A stretch of 64,000 bases of DNA from JAGQPD01 sp020426865. Lineage in GTDB: Bacteria > Planctomycetota > Planctomycetia > Pirellulales > Pirellulaceae. The position numbers and the translations under genes were made by a program. The notes under the pieces are model-generated. The model did not search any database. It was not told the origin of the DNA and saw nothing but the letters and a program-made list of their open reading frames with translations. How positions within the stretch are numbered: the first letter of the stretch is position 1; every line of letters starts with the position of its first letter. Location: assembly GCA_041399065.1 (NCBI GenBank), contig JAWKTN010000011.1, positions 124,001 to 188,000 on the forward strand, read 5' to 3'. This document shows positions 54,831 to 62,357 of this stretch, one piece after another.

Positions 54831-56021
54831 ATGCCCAAACGAAAAAGAATATCGCAGCAAACGTCAACCGACAAGCCGTCTAAACCCTACCCCGACTTCC
54901 CACTGTTCCCCCACCACACAAAACGATGGGCGAAAAAAATTCACGGTAAGCTCCACTATTTTGGGGGGTGGGAAGACCCGATGGGGGCACTCCAGCGGTT
55001 CATGGAACAGCGGGAGGATCTTTATGCCGGTCGCGTCCCATCGGAGCACCGCGACGGCCTGCGTGTCGGCGATCTCTGCAACGAATTCCTTAACGATCGC
55101 CGCCACCGTCAGGACGCCGGTGAAATCACCAAACGCACCTGGGGTGACTACCATGCCAGTTGCGGGCGCGTTGTAAAGTGTTTCGGCAGAAATCGCCTGG
55201 TTGATGATCTTCGTGCCGAGGATTTCTTGAAATTGCGGCGGGAACTATCGAAGAATTGGGGACCTGTCGCTTTGGGTAACGAAGTGTCTCGGATTCGCGT
55301 GATTTTTAATTTCGCCTACCAATCCCATCTGCTTGACCGTCCGGTGCGATTTGGCCCGTCGTTCAAGAGGCCATCGCAGAGGGTCCTGCGGAACGCCAGG
55401 GCCGAACGCGGGCCCAAACGATTCTCGGCTGAAGAGATCCACAAGCTGCTTGGTGTCGCGAGCGTACAGATGCGAGCGATGATCCTGCTCGGGATTAATT
55501 GCGGGTTGGGTAACGGAGATGTTGCCCGGCTGGAGTTCCGCCACATTGATCTGGAATCGAAATGGTTGGACTATCCGCGACCGAAATCTGGCGTGGAACG
55601 GACATCCCCGCTTTGGCCTGAAACCTGCGATGCGCTTCGTGAAGCTATTGAAAACCGCTCGGAGCCTCTGAACGAATCGGACGCGAATCTGGTGTTCATC
55701 ACCAAATACGGCAAGTCGTGGTTCAAGGAGAGTAGCGACAATCCGATCGCCAACGAGTTTCGGAAATTGCTGCACGTTACCAAGATCTACCGCAAGGGTG
55801 TTGGGTTCTATGCCCTACGGCACACTTTTGAGACGGAGGGCGGTAACACGGGTGACCAAGTGGCGGTGAACCATATTATGGGCCATGCGCCGAGTGGTAG
55901 CGATATGAGTGCAATCTATCGGGAAGGGGTCTCGGGGGAACGCCTATCGAAGATAACCGACCACGTTAGATCCTGGTTGTACGATGGAGAGGAACCAGGC
56001 CTAAGTACATGCGCGGAGTGA
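54831..56021 (+). CDS. Tyrosine recombinase/integrase, planctomycete type
   Basis: The 396-aa protein has an N-terminal DNA-binding part (KRWAKKIHGKLHYFGGWEDP), a SAM-like core-binding region (VGDLCNEFLNDRRHRQDAGE) and a catalytic domain. Visible residues: Lys252 (RPKSG), Arg330-His331 (YALRHTF), His352 (MGHAPSG) and Tyr363 (SAIYREG). The first arginine of the usual GLRxxE box is Gly227 (NCGLGNGDV), and the box-II His is Tyr327. This variant is seen in planctomycete integrases, so it may still be active. ATG 54831 is preferred to TTG 54807. It reads away from the tRNA-Met attachment site and starts the plasmid-like element. Confidence 0.87.
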   Translation: MPKRKRISQQTSTDKPSKPYPDFPLFPHHTKRWAKKIHGKLHYFGGWEDPMGALQRFMEQREDLYAGRVPSEHRDGLRVGDLCNEFLNDRRHRQDAGEITKRTWGDYHASCGRVVKCFGRNRLVDDLRAEDFLKLRRELSKNWGPVALGNEVSRIRVIFNFAYQSHLLDRPVRFGPSFKRPSQRVLRNARAERGPKRFSAEEIHKLLGVASVQMRAMILLGINCGLGNGDVARLEFRHIDLESKWLDYPRPKSGVERTSPLWPETCDALREAIENRSEPLNESDANLVFITKYGKSWFKESSDNPIANEFRKLLHVTKIYRKGVGFYALRHTFETEGGNTGDQVAVNHIMGHAPSGSDMSAIYREGVSGERLSKITDHVRSWLYDGEEPGLSTCAE

Positions 56022-56482
56022 TCGGGAAGCAGGACTCCACTCTGTCTCCAATTCGTGCGGCAGGTAGCAAAAGTATCTTTGCAGGGCGATTTTATTTGGG
56101 CAGAGGCCGGGGCCCACTTTAGCGTCGGTTTCGCTTAACTAATCATGGACGAGTGGTCTGTTGCGACGAGTGGTGTCGGTAAAAACGCAATTTCTTGGAC
56201 GAACAATCATCGTTGAAGCTGAGCTACCATCTCTTCAAGTTATCATGATTCCGCGTCCCGTCCCAATATACTAATAATTAGTCGCACCAATCGCCTCGCA
56301 CGGCGTAATAATCCCGAATCACGCGGAGGTCCTTACTTAGCCATTCTCTGTGCGGAATTTCTCGCGAGCACGCAATCTCGCTGCCATCGACTCGGCGATT
56401 GTCGAGATGATTTAAACGCCACTCCCATCCGAGGTTAAGGCAAAGGCTTAGTGCGAATTAGCTAATTGCGATCCGAATTCCC
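56022..56482. other. Non-coding stretch after the integrase
   Basis: About 460 bases with no supportable gene. It has a 13-base palindrome ACTAATAATTAGT at 56270-56282 and a 10-base match to the tRNA anticodon arm (ATGATTCCGC, starting near 56245). Confidence 0.35.
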
Positions 56483-56511
56483 TTGATATTCTCCTGTAAT
56501 GCTTATATACT
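56483..56511 (+). promoter_or_regulatory. Strong sigma70-type promoter of the 58-aa gene
   Basis: TTGATA (56483-56488), a 17-base spacer and TATACT (56506-56511). Predicted start of transcription is near 56518, ~38 bases before the ATG. Confidence 0.75.
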
Positions 56512-56555
56512 AATGAATACAAGTGTCTTTTTGGACAGATAAGGAGGAAACAACA

Positions 56556-56732
56556 ATGCACAATAAACACACAGAGGAAAAAGTGATCCCTGATTCGATA
56601 GAGCTGCTCGTCCTACCTGACTTGCTCGACGATTCGGACTATACGGCAGACGAATTGGCGGAAATCGACGATCAAGCGAAACGTATTGAACAAAGAATGA
56701 GTTCCAGTGCCATTGTCTGGGAGTATCAATAA
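56556..56732 (+). CDS. Small acidic protein, paralogue of the 61-aa protein at 58158
   Basis: The 58-aa protein starts MHNKHTEEKVIPDSIELLVL and ends in DDQAKRIEQRMSSSAIVWEYQ. ATG 56556 has a full AAGGAGG 8 bases upstream and a near-consensus promoter. Its C-terminal half aligns with the other small protein: (D/E)(D/E)QAxR(V/I)E(K/Q)R(V/M)S. It is acidic in the middle (PDLLDDSDYTADELAEIDD). No known family; it could be an antitoxin, a peptide precursor or a small adaptor. It faces the unknown 415-aa gene (67-base gap). Confidence 0.72.
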   Translation: MHNKHTEEKVIPDSIELLVLPDLLDDSDYTADELAEIDDQAKRIEQRMSSSAIVWEYQ

Positions 56733-56799
56733 CGGCATTGTTCCATGCTGCATTCATCTAGCTTGCCACCGATGGAGTCAGCATGCCGCGTGAAAACAG

Positions 56800-58047
56800 C
56801 TATTTCTGCGCGGGTTTCTCGGTGTAAATGTTTAGCGTGCCACGCTCATTTCTTGCGACATAGGTGTGTTGATCGTGCGTTATCTGCCACTCTTTCCCAA
56901 GCGCCACAATCGAAATCGAATCAGAGGAACTTAGCGTAGTATTCGCCGCCTTGAAGGCCGAAATTAGCCATTCTGTTACCGATTTCGCGTCCAATTCAGC
57001 TACGTGTTCCAAAGTTGCCGAGCCAGCGCTAAACAAATACTTCTCGGTCTTATTCGTGGGTGTAGGCCCCTCATCCTGACTGGTCGGACATGCAAAGATG
57101 AGTCGTAGATTGAAGTCCGGGGAGTCTGAGTCTTCTCCATTGACGCGTTGGCCCGATTTCCATTCATAGATCGTGCCGTGTTTTTTGCCTACCTGCTGAA
57201 CTTCGGGACTTTGACTACGAATCTTTAAATCACCTTCGACATACCAGTCTAGAACGGTTGCCGCATTGGAATCCGGTAGTTCAATCCGTACTTCGTAGTA
57301 CCCCGTCTTTACCGATCGTGGTCGCCTTAAACCAAACGTGTTCAGGAAAAAAAGAAAATCTTCCTCGCGGTGTTGGTTGAATTCTGCTGAGTCCGCCACA
57401 CCCGCCTGGAAAACATCGTCAAACGTGCGTCGGACGTGCTTCGGGGATGCAAACGAATGGAAGACCTGTTTTCCTATTGCGCTTTGGGGCAACTCCTTTC
57501 CAGCTTTATCGACTCTTATCTCCCATGAAACCCACACGGCTTTGCCAGGATTGAGTGGCTCGCCAAGCCTCACAAAACATGCCGCAAGTCCACCCTGATG
57601 ACGTCGCAGCAGTTTCAAATGTTTCTTCTTGAACCCAGGAGGCGTGGATAGAACCATCGACTCCCCGAGTCTGCCCGACAGGTCAGGCAAGTTTTGGTGG
57701 GGACTCTGTGGGTTAGGCACGAACAACTCAAACTCATTTCCAAATTCGTTGGTAATAATTCTCGCTTGGCCATTTTCGCAGAGGGTTTTGAGTTGGGCAG
57801 TTTTGTCCTTGATCTGCAGAGCAAGTCGCTGTTTGCCGTCGAGATCGATAAGCTTCCAAATGGGACGGGGGTACAGCAGCGCCAATTCAGTTATTGCTGA
57901 GGCCTCTTGCGGAAGCGGAATTGTCGCGTTCCGTATCAACAGGGTATATGTTGCGACAAATGACGTTGGCGAAAGAAACCGAATGCTCTCGTTTTCGTAG
58001 CAAATCCTAATTGGCGTGCCATCCGTTGGATAGACTTCGATGCACAC
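56800..58047 (-). CDS. Hypothetical 415-aa protein of the integrated element
   Basis: No family is recognised. The protein is soluble with mixed alpha/beta content, no signal peptide and no membrane segment. Notable blocks are SIRFLSPTSFVATYTLLIRN, VWVSWEIRVDKAGKELPQSA, YYEVRIELPDSNAATVLDWY and a lysine-rich end. GTG 58047 is supported by AAAGGA about 8 bases upstream. It lies downstream of the 61-aa gene on the same strand, beyond a strong hairpin, and is flanked on both sides by the two small paralogous proteins. The three may act together. Confidence 0.7.
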   Translation of the reverse strand: MCIEVYPTDGTPIRICYENESIRFLSPTSFVATYTLLIRNATIPLPQEASAITELALLYPRPIWKLIDLDGKQRLALQIKDKTAQLKTLCENGQARIITNEFGNEFELFVPNPQSPHQNLPDLSGRLGESMVLSTPPGFKKKHLKLLRRHQGGLAACFVRLGEPLNPGKAVWVSWEIRVDKAGKELPQSAIGKQVFHSFASPKHVRRTFDDVFQAGVADSAEFNQHREEDFLFFLNTFGLRRPRSVKTGYYEVRIELPDSNAATVLDWYVEGDLKIRSQSPEVQQVGKKHGTIYEWKSGQRVNGEDSDSPDFNLRLIFACPTSQDEGPTPTNKTEKYLFSAGSATLEHVAELDAKSVTEWLISAFKAANTTLSSSDSISIVALGKEWQITHDQHTYVARNERGTLNIYTEKPAQK

Positions 58048-58082
58048 ACAGATGTCCTTTCAAAAATGCGGTAAACTCATCG

Positions 58083-58121
58083 AAAAGAGCGCAGGTTACG
58101 TCAAGTAAACTGCGCTCTTTT
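58083..58121 (-). terminator. Strong hairpin between the 61-aa and 415-aa genes
   Basis: A perfect 12-bp stem (AAAAGAGCGCAG at 58083-58094 with CTGCGCTCTTTT at 58110-58121) plus an inner TTAC/GTAA pairing. Both sides end in A/T runs, so it can terminate in either direction. On the minus strand it follows the 61-aa gene and precedes the 415-aa start, and may act as terminator or attenuator. Confidence 0.75.
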
Positions 58122-58157
58122 AGAAGGAAGTGATCTGCGAGAAACGCGGCCAAAACT

Positions 58158-58343
58158 TCAGCCGTTGGCCTTGTCAGAGTCCTCGCCATCCACCGCATTG
58201 CCCATATTCAACGCGGAATTATGCGATACTCGTTTCTCGACTCGGACCGCTTGTTCTTCATCGGCCTCAGTCCACACGTCGTCTTCCTCACCGGCTTCTA
58301 CGCAGAAGCCATCAAGGAGAAGAAGGTATTCTTCGTTAGGCAT
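58158..58343 (-). CDS. Small acidic protein, paralogue of the 58-aa protein at 56556
   Basis: The 61-aa protein starts MPNEEYLLLLDGFCVEAGEE and contains EEQAVRVEKRVSHNSALNMG. ATG 58343 has GGAG 8 bases upstream. A consensus promoter lies 60-90 bases upstream. The EEQAxRVExRxS core is shared with the 58-aa protein on the other side of the 415-aa gene. It has one Cys and no membrane segment. A longer frame to 58454 overlaps the promoter and is rejected. Confidence 0.7.
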   Translation of the reverse strand: MPNEEYLLLLDGFCVEAGEEDDVWTEADEEQAVRVEKRVSHNSALNMGNAVDGEDSDKANG

Positions 58344-58401
58344 TAGAAATTCTCCGACAGACTTGCTTGCGGTAAACGCTAGCGACGTTGATTTGGGACG
58401 G

Positions 58402-58429
58402 ATTATATCCACAGCCAGTTGCTTGTCAA
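58402..58429 (-). promoter_or_regulatory. Perfect consensus sigma70 promoter
   Basis: On the minus strand TTGACA (58429-58424), a 16-base spacer and TATAAT (58407-58402). Both hexamers match consensus exactly. Predicted transcription start near 58395, ~52 bases before the 61-aa gene. Confidence 0.85.
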
Positions 58430-58454
58430 GTCGCTCATTATGAATTATCGCCAA

Positions 58455-58902
58455 TCCTAACTCCGCTGTCCAGGCTTCAGATCGACAAAACTAGAATTCA
58501 GGAGACGTTATTGCACACTACGTTCGTCTTTCGCGTTACCGTCCGTCTAAGCCGCAAGTTTTGGACCAAAGCAACTCAGTTTGTCATACGTTTCGGCAAT
58601 TTGAGTCAGGTTAGGGGGGAACCAAATAGTTCTTGATTTCCGAATCCTTCGAAGCCCAGTAAGGATTGCTGGCCCCCTTGTATGGGGGGGTACTGCGCGT
58701 TTTGTACTGCCTTTCCTCAGGAAGATTTGACTAATCCTCAAGAATGTCTGAACGCATTCTGTCGTCCGCATACGACTACGCCTGCATCAGTCCGATAGAT
58801 GGGTGATAGGTGAAGCGGTTGCAATCTGGGGCAACGCGAAACGTGAACGATGACTGCCGTGCTCGCGTGTTGGTGCAGTTACCATATTGGAATGTCACGG
58901 CA
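58455..58902. other. Non-coding stretch
   Basis: About 450 bases with no gene I can support and no repeat beyond a short G7 run near 58683. Confidence 0.35.
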
Positions 58903-59385
58903 CTACCGAGTAATGGTAGGCACATTTTGGTTCAGCCACAACTCCAATGCCTCGTTCTGCACGTCCTGGAATGTCATCGGTTTGGCACCAGTTAATCTCT
59001 GATTGTGGACATACGATTCCCACTCTGCGATAAGTGCGGGACGAAACCGTATCGTCTTCTGCACAGACGCCTTGGCCATGGCCGCAATCAGTACGGACGA
59101 TGCGATCTCGGCTGATTCCGCAGTTTCCGACTTGGGCTGTCGACTCGGCTTCTTGGCGGTCTTTCTAACGGGCGTCTTCCGCTCGTGTGCGACGGTATCA
59201 TCCAAGGCCTCGGATTCAGTCGGTTCAAGTTCCACCGCGACGTTGCCGGGAGAATTGAAAACCGAAGTCCGCACCTCGTTCTCCGCCTCATCTGGTACTC
59301 CGCCGCGGATGAAGCTCTTGATCTTGGCGTCGTCGATTAGATCTGTATTGAGCGCATCCGCGGCACTTCGTCGTTTGTCATTCAT
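58903..59385 (-). CDS. Partition partner of ParA (putative DNA-binding, ParB/ParG-like)
   Basis: The 160-aa protein starts MNDKRRSAADALNTDLIDDA. It has a disordered basic linker (KTPVRKTAKKPSRQPKS) and a C-terminal ~60-residue helical domain (SVQKTIRFRPALIAEWESYV; DVQNEALELWLNQN) resembling a ribbon-helix-helix protein: the strand KTIRFRPAL then two helices. It overlaps the parA 3' end by 8 bases. Small RHH proteins are typical partners of short ParA ATPases in type Ib plasmid partition. It would bind the repeats upstream of parA. Confidence 0.68.
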   Translation of the reverse strand: MNDKRRSAADALNTDLIDDAKIKSFIRGGVPDEAENEVRTSVFNSPGNVAVELEPTESEALDDTVAHERKTPVRKTAKKPSRQPKSETAESAEIASSVLIAAMAKASVQKTIRFRPALIAEWESYVHNQRLTGAKPMTFQDVQNEALELWLNQNVPTITR

Positions 59386-60037
59386 TTGCCACCTTCCTTG
59401 TTTGCAGTTGTACGATCTCCGAAAAAAGAGCGGTGATGTCGGCGTGAGCATTTCGGACACCGATCGAATCGGAGCTCATCCGAGTCACTACCGTCCCCTG
59501 CTGGTCAGCCTCGGGAAAAGCCTGCAGATCGCGGACGACAGATGTTGCGACTTGCAGCCCAAGTTGCGGTGCAAGCGTTTCAATCTCTCGGAAGATCCGT
59601 GTTCTCTTCTTGGCCTTATTCAAAACCAACCAGGCGTGTTTGGGTCGCCCTACCAAGTCCCTCGCGTATTCAAGGACCTTGACCGATTCCTTCGTAGAGC
59701 GCAGGCATTTGATTGTCGGCTCCATCGGGAAGATTGCGACATCCGCAAGAAGCATGAGCGACCGTGTTTCATCGCCTAATCGAGCGGGCGCGTCCGCGAC
59801 GACATCATCATGTGTCGCCGCAAGCCCCTTGATGGTTTTCGGAATCTGGTCTGGGTCGAATTGTGCCCCAACAGCGATTTGGGGTTCAGCTTCAACGAGT
59901 GCCCGTAGCGTGTGGAGCTGCTCATCGGCGTCCAGTACGGCCACTTTGCGGCCTAGGTCGTGCAGGTAAACTGCGAGCGACGCCGCAATTGTGGATTTTC
60001 CGACTCCCCCTTTTTTGTTGACCAACAGATAGATCAT
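59378..60037 (-). CDS. parA: ParA-family partition ATPase
   Basis: The 219-aa ATPase has the deviant Walker A KKGGVGKST at residues 8-16, the A' motif VAVLDADEQ and Walker B DDVVADAPARLGDETRS. It lacks an N-terminal helix-turn-helix domain, so it is of the short type Ib class. ATG 60037 is chosen at the start of the beta-strand (MIYLLVNKKGG), with AAGG just upstream; an ATG at 60061 is also in frame. The gene is preceded by a repeat array with a 24-bp palindrome and followed by its small partner. Confidence 0.88.
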   Translation of the reverse strand: MIYLLVNKKGGVGKSTIAASLAVYLHDLGRKVAVLDADEQLHTLRALVEAEPQIAVGAQFDPDQIPKTIKGLAATHDDVVADAPARLGDETRSLMLLADVAIFPMEPTIKCLRSTKESVKVLEYARDLVGRPKHAWLVLNKAKKRTRIFREIETLAPQLGLQVATSVVRDLQAFPEADQQGTVVTRMSSDSIGVRNAHADITALFSEIVQLQTRKVANE

Positions 60038-60061
60038 GGAACCTTCATCCCACAGCTTCAT

Positions 60062-60232
60062 GATTCTGGCAAGAATAAATCCTGCATGATGACAGATTCA
60101 GGCCCATGGGCAGCCTGGAACCATGAATCCTGGCGGCGGACATCCTGAGTCTGGCTGGCATCTTGCTGGAATGTTTCAGGAATCGGGCTGGATGCTGTCT
60201 TGATTCTGGCAGGCCTGCCAGAATCTGGCATT
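60062..60232. repeat. Centromere-like array (parS/operator) upstream of parA
   Basis: Degenerate copies of GATTCTGGC recur at about 60062, 60095, 60125, 60147, 60181, 60202 and 60221, mostly 19-33 bases apart (near multiples of a helical turn). At 60202-60225 two copies form a perfect 24-bp palindrome with half-site GATTCTGGCAGG. Position directly upstream of parA fits a partition site and autorepressor operator. Confidence 0.65.
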
Positions 60233-60430
60233 CTGTGTCTGACATGTGGACTGATAGGCAGGTAAGCAACTAAAGCTTAGCGTCAACCGAGGGAGACGCT
60301 CATTTAGGCCGCCCACGTTCCCAGCATGGGGCTATTTCGGTCTAGGGCACCTCATTGTATAGGCCGCTGGGAAAATCTCGCTGTGGGCCAATTTCGTAGC
60401 GCCGATGAAACGGGTGGAAAGGGGGAGACA

Positions 60431-60520
60431 ATGAAGTGGCATCGGCACCCTTGGGGATGCCAGAATGGAAACCGCCGAGCAAAATGTGCGTGGATAGTCC
60501 TCAATTGCACCGTCAGCTGA
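60431..60520 (+). CDS. Possible 29-aa peptide with strong ribosome site
   Basis: MKWHRHPWGCQNGNRRAKCA then WIVLNCTVS, preceded by AAGGGGGAGA at 5-6 bases. It lies upstream of the iterons. It has three Cys and two His. It could be a leader peptide or noise. Confidence 0.25.
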   Translation: MKWHRHPWGCQNGNRRAKCAWIVLNCTVS

Positions 60521-60687
60521 CGAAAAGCAGCAACGAAGCCTCCGGAACTCGGAACGCGCACTGTACCGGCATGGTTCGTAATGGCTCTGTGCTATCGATC
60601 TGTATGCGAACGCTATCTGCGTTCCTGTCCCCGGTTGTGAATTCACCGTTGCCAAACTATACGCGAAGGCACTAATGTTCGTTTAAT

Positions 60688-60956
60688 GAACTTAAAGCAA
60701 TATCGGCAAAAGACGAGTCAACTCTCACGTGGGGGACACACGTGCTCTGAGACACACTCACGTGTTCAGAGACAGGCACACGTGTTCAGAGACAAGGAAC
60801 TCACGTGTTCACAGACAAGCGACTCACGTGTTCACAGACAAGAATACACGTGTTCAGAGACAAGAACTCACGTGTTCAGAGACAAGTTTGTCGCCGATTC
60901 GCTAGTGTTTTCGGGAAGTTGCTGGGGGTAGTACTATTAAGAACTTAAAGAAATAT
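60688..60956. repeat. Direct repeats GAACTTAAAGNAATAT flanking the iterons
   Basis: GAACTTAAAGCAATAT at 60688-60703 and GAACTTAAAGAAATAT at 60941-60956 differ at one base. They bracket the iteron array and lie in AT-rich DNA, as expected for strand-opening elements or initiator accessory sites. Confidence 0.6.
60739..60884 (+). repeat. Seven iterons, plasmid replication origin
   Basis: Sixteen-base repeats with consensus CACGTGTTCASAGACA start at 60739, 60759, 60779, 60802, 60825, 60847 and 60869 (steps 20, 20, 23, 23, 22, 22). A degenerate CACGTGGGGGACA precedes them at 60726. Every copy begins with the palindrome CACGTG. Spacing near two helical turns and position 118 bases before rep identify an iteron-type origin. 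Confidence 0.9.
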
Positions 60957-61001
60957 AAAAGAAAGTACGTAGAACTTTTCTCTTTTTGATTTGGACTCAG
61001 G

Positions 61002-62165
61002 GTGCTAAAGGAAGAACGCAGGGAAACGCAAGAGGCAGAGATCGTACCACTTTTTGGTCGCGACGAGATGAATCTGGTCGAATTTCCCTTTGGCCCAATC
61101 ACACCAATAACCGCGAAGACGCTCGTTGTGTCGCACCCGGTTTGGGACAAGACCCTGAACCGGGAAGTGGAACGCAAAATGACGATCACTGGATCGGACG
61201 CCTACGGGCTGCCTCGACCAATCGATGAGCAAGTTTTGATTGGCCTAATGGCGTTGACCTATGAAGCTGGCTACTCGTCGCCAACGGTCCACTTTAGCCG
61301 CTACGAGCTCTGCCGCACACTTGGTTGGAATCCAGACGGTCGTGCTTACCGAAGGATCGAGGAATCATTGGACCGTATGGTTGGGACGACGATCAAGTTT
61401 CGCGACGCCTGGTGGGATAAGGGCGAGGGGTGCTGGAAGTCGCAGACGTTTCACCTGATCGAATCGGTTAGTCTATGCACGATTTCGGAGTTGGAGCAAA
61501 AACGGAAACGGTTACCCCATCGCGAACAACGGCTCTGTACCTTCACTTGGAATGAGACAATTTGGAAGAGTTTTCAGGACGGTTTTATCAAGACGCTCGA
61601 TATGGCGATGTATCGGCGAATCAATCAAGGAAAACGAAAAGAGGTCGCAGTACGGCTTTACCGCGTGTTGGACAAGCGGTTTTACGAACGCACGTCGACC
61701 AAAATGAAACTTGAAAAACTCTGCGTTGGGAAACTTGGCCTAAAACCAAGCTACAGCCCAAGTCAAATGCGACGCATCATTGAGCGGGCAGCCTCGTGGC
61801 TCATAAAGTGCGGATACTTGGAGACCTACCGATTTTCGATCGCCAGCGACGGCACGGCAGCGGTATTGTTCCACAAGGGCAAGAAGAAGCGAACATGTAA
61901 GACGAGAAACGAAACCGTCGGAGACTTGGCGGACACCAATGGGAATTCTTCGTCAGCGCCCGACGATGGTTGGATCGGCGTCGTGGGCGAGAACCGGCTG
62001 CTGGAACTGGAAGATCTCGCGATTGCCGAAAAATTTGGTTCGGACTTCGAGCGAAAGATGGTGCGTAACAGCAGGAGTGAAGGACTCTCAATTGCCGAGT
62101 CAGGGAGGATCCGAAAGGATTACCTTCGGAAATTCATCGAAGCTAGAGACGTTGTGTCGACATGA
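61002..62165 (+). CDS. Plasmid replication initiator (RepA-like)
   Basis: The 387-aa protein resembles the 'replication initiator protein A' group: N-terminal FPFGPITPITAKTLVVSHPV, then PRPIDEQVLIGLMALTYEAG, FSRYELCRTLGWNPDGRAYR and RIEESLDRMVGTTIKFRDAW (winged-helix part), TLDMAMYRRINQGKRKEVAV and a second winged helix (SQMRRIIERAASWLIKCGYL). It would bind the iterons just upstream. GTG 61002 is the longest start; ATG 61068 is possible. The stop at 62165 lies 158 bases before the ncRNA promoter. Confidence 0.85.
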   Translation: MLKEERRETQEAEIVPLFGRDEMNLVEFPFGPITPITAKTLVVSHPVWDKTLNREVERKMTITGSDAYGLPRPIDEQVLIGLMALTYEAGYSSPTVHFSRYELCRTLGWNPDGRAYRRIEESLDRMVGTTIKFRDAWWDKGEGCWKSQTFHLIESVSLCTISELEQKRKRLPHREQRLCTFTWNETIWKSFQDGFIKTLDMAMYRRINQGKRKEVAVRLYRVLDKRFYERTSTKMKLEKLCVGKLGLKPSYSPSQMRRIIERAASWLIKCGYLETYRFSIASDGTAAVLFHKGKKKRTCKTRNETVGDLADTNGNSSSAPDDGWIGVVGENRLLELEDLAIAEKFGSDFERKMVRNSRSEGLSIAESGRIRKDYLRKFIEARDVVST

Positions 62166-62322
62166 CGTTGTGTTGCCCGAAACAGTCTGTTGCTACTGGG
62201 GCCTGCACGTAGCCACCTTCAAACAACGCTTTCAAAGCGAGCAATTCCGGGGGTGCGCGTTATACGGAACAGGCGATGCCGGAACTGAATCCGGTGTTTG
62301 CCGAGAAAACGGTCAGACCAAT

Positions 62323-62351
62323 GTGACAAAGAAAAACGAACGTAGTATGAT
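62323..62351 (+). promoter_or_regulatory. Promoter of the large structured RNA
   Basis: GTGACA (62323-62328), a 17-base spacer, TATGAT (62346-62351). Each hexamer matches consensus at 5 of 6 bases. The predicted start, ~62358, lies three bases before the first hairpin. Confidence 0.75.
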
Positions 62352-62357
62352 TCCGCC

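Noticed and set aside
58007..58198. 63-aa frame between the 61-aa and 415-aa genes
   Set aside because: It spans the terminator hairpin and overlaps both neighbours, with no ribosome site.
60726..60895. CRISPR array
   Set aside because: Repeats are only 16 bases with 4-7-base gaps and sit before rep; they are iterons, not repeat-spacer units.
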